Below are positions 40,123 through 40,412 of a stretch of DNA of 40,412 nucleotides, in pieces. The stretch's first letter is position 1. Each line of letters starts with the position of its first letter. The stretch is taken from NCBI GenBank assembly GCA_027004715.1, contig JALTHG010000005.1, positions 1-40,412 on the forward strand. Direction: 5' to 3'. A program made the position numbers and the translations under genes. This stretch comes from Deltaproteobacteria bacterium (GTDB lineage Bacteria; Desulfobacterota; Dissulfuribacteria; Dissulfuribacterales; UBA3076). A model generated the notes under the pieces. The model made no database searches. It saw only the letters and a list, made by a program, of their open reading frames with translations, and had not been told where the DNA came from.

Positions 40123-40412
40123 ATGAGCAATAAAGATTTTTATCCTACTGATTTCATACGTAATATTGTAGCAGAGGACCTTGAGGCAGACAAGAATGGG
40201 GGCCGGGTTGTGACCCGATTTCCACCAGAGCCGAATGGCTATCTCCATATAGGGCACGCCAAGTCCATCTGCCTCAATTTCGGAATTGCTGCAGAGAACA
40301 ATGGTGTCTGCCACCTGCGTTTCGATGACACAGATCCTACCAAGGAGTGTCCTGAATATATTGAATCGATCAAGGCAGACGTCAAGTGGCTGGGCTTTGA
40401 CTGGGGCAACCA
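40123..40412 (+). CDS. glnS: Glutaminyl-tRNA synthetase (partial, runs off the window)
   Basis: The first 96 codons read [20 protein letters not shown], then '[20 protein letters not shown]' and '[20 protein letters not shown]', typical of class I GlnRS. The HIGH signature is HIGH in 'YLHIGHAKS', and the DDTDPTKE loop favours GlnRS over GluRS. The gene is open to the last base, so it is absent from the ORF track. Presence of GlnRS implies direct charging of tRNA-Gln, at least in part. The ribosome-binding site is weak (ACAGG). It follows the ferredoxin by 14 bases. Confidence 0.95.
   Translation, partial: MSNKDFYPTDFIRNIVAEDLEADKNGGRVVTRFPPEPNGYLHIGHAKSICLNFGIAAENNGVCHLRFDDTDPTKECPEYIESIKADVKWLGFDWGN

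Overview
The window looks like a piece of a Gram-negative, anaerobic Desulfobacterota (deltaproteobacterial) chromosome. The inference rests on a DUF6178 gene, a nonaheme c-type cytochrome, envelope genes for an outer membrane (heptose epimerase, L-Ara4N genes, LolC-type permease, GDP-fucose genes) and a lysS-lolC pair. Genus cannot be fixed from the sequence. Most genes use many ATA, AGA and AGG codons. The first ~2.6 kb are visibly more AT-rich than the rest.

Layout. 0-2.6 kb: hldD, a frameshifted transposase remnant, and a secreted or membrane coiled-coil protein built on 21-bp tandem repeats. 2.7-6 kb: a glycosyltransferase and a glycogen-debranching-type glucosidase. 6.1 kb: tRNA-Arg(UCU). 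6.3-7.5 kb: an uncharacterised helical protein. 7.8-10.8 kb: an L-Ara4N lipid A modification block in which the two halves of ArnA are separate genes, followed by arnD. 10.8-13.7 kb: a degenerate histidine-kinase-like gene divergent from a DUF6178 gene. 13.8-17.4 kb: an EF-G paralogue, mog and ychF. 17.5-18.7 kb (minus): dciA and an EndoIII-like glycosylase. 18.8-22.1 kb: M48 peptidase-TPR, yjbQ and a lytic transglycosylase, converging on and overlapping folC. 23.5-27.1 kb: nonaheme cytochrome, ilvE and a convergent nitronate-monooxygenase-like gene. 27.3-27.5 kb: tRNA-Lys and tRNA-Glu. 27.5-30.6 kb (minus): lysS, lolC and a small gene. 30.8-32.4 kb: a small acidic protein, a DUF2493 protein and xth. 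32.4-39.5 kb (minus): gmd, fcl and rlmE, then uvrB, a histone-deacetylase-family hydrolase and purC. 39.8 kb to the end: a ferredoxin and the start of glnS.

Most genes are ordinary housekeeping or envelope genes, and I saw no CRISPR array, prophage or recognisable defence island. The structure the gene list does not explain is between genes. There is a REP-like family with core GCCAGGGATGTGAACARTTAC in at least six intergenic places. A second short repeat, around TTGATGCACAARATCAG, occurs three times. A third, longer repeat occurs in two inverted copies near the two ends of the window, with a fragment in the middle. The first family overlaps the start of uvrB, whose reading frame has no ATG, GTG or TTG at the right place and appears to begin at ACG directly after a strong Shine-Dalgarno sequence. 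The ORF track therefore truncates uvrB and loses its Walker A motif. Where the track's start looked wrong, the coordinates below were moved (glycosyltransferase, kinase-like gene, DUF6178, yjbQ, lytic transglycosylase, nitronate-monooxygenase-like gene, small 27.5-kb gene, lolC, DUF2493, gmd, uvrB, histone-deacetylase-like gene).
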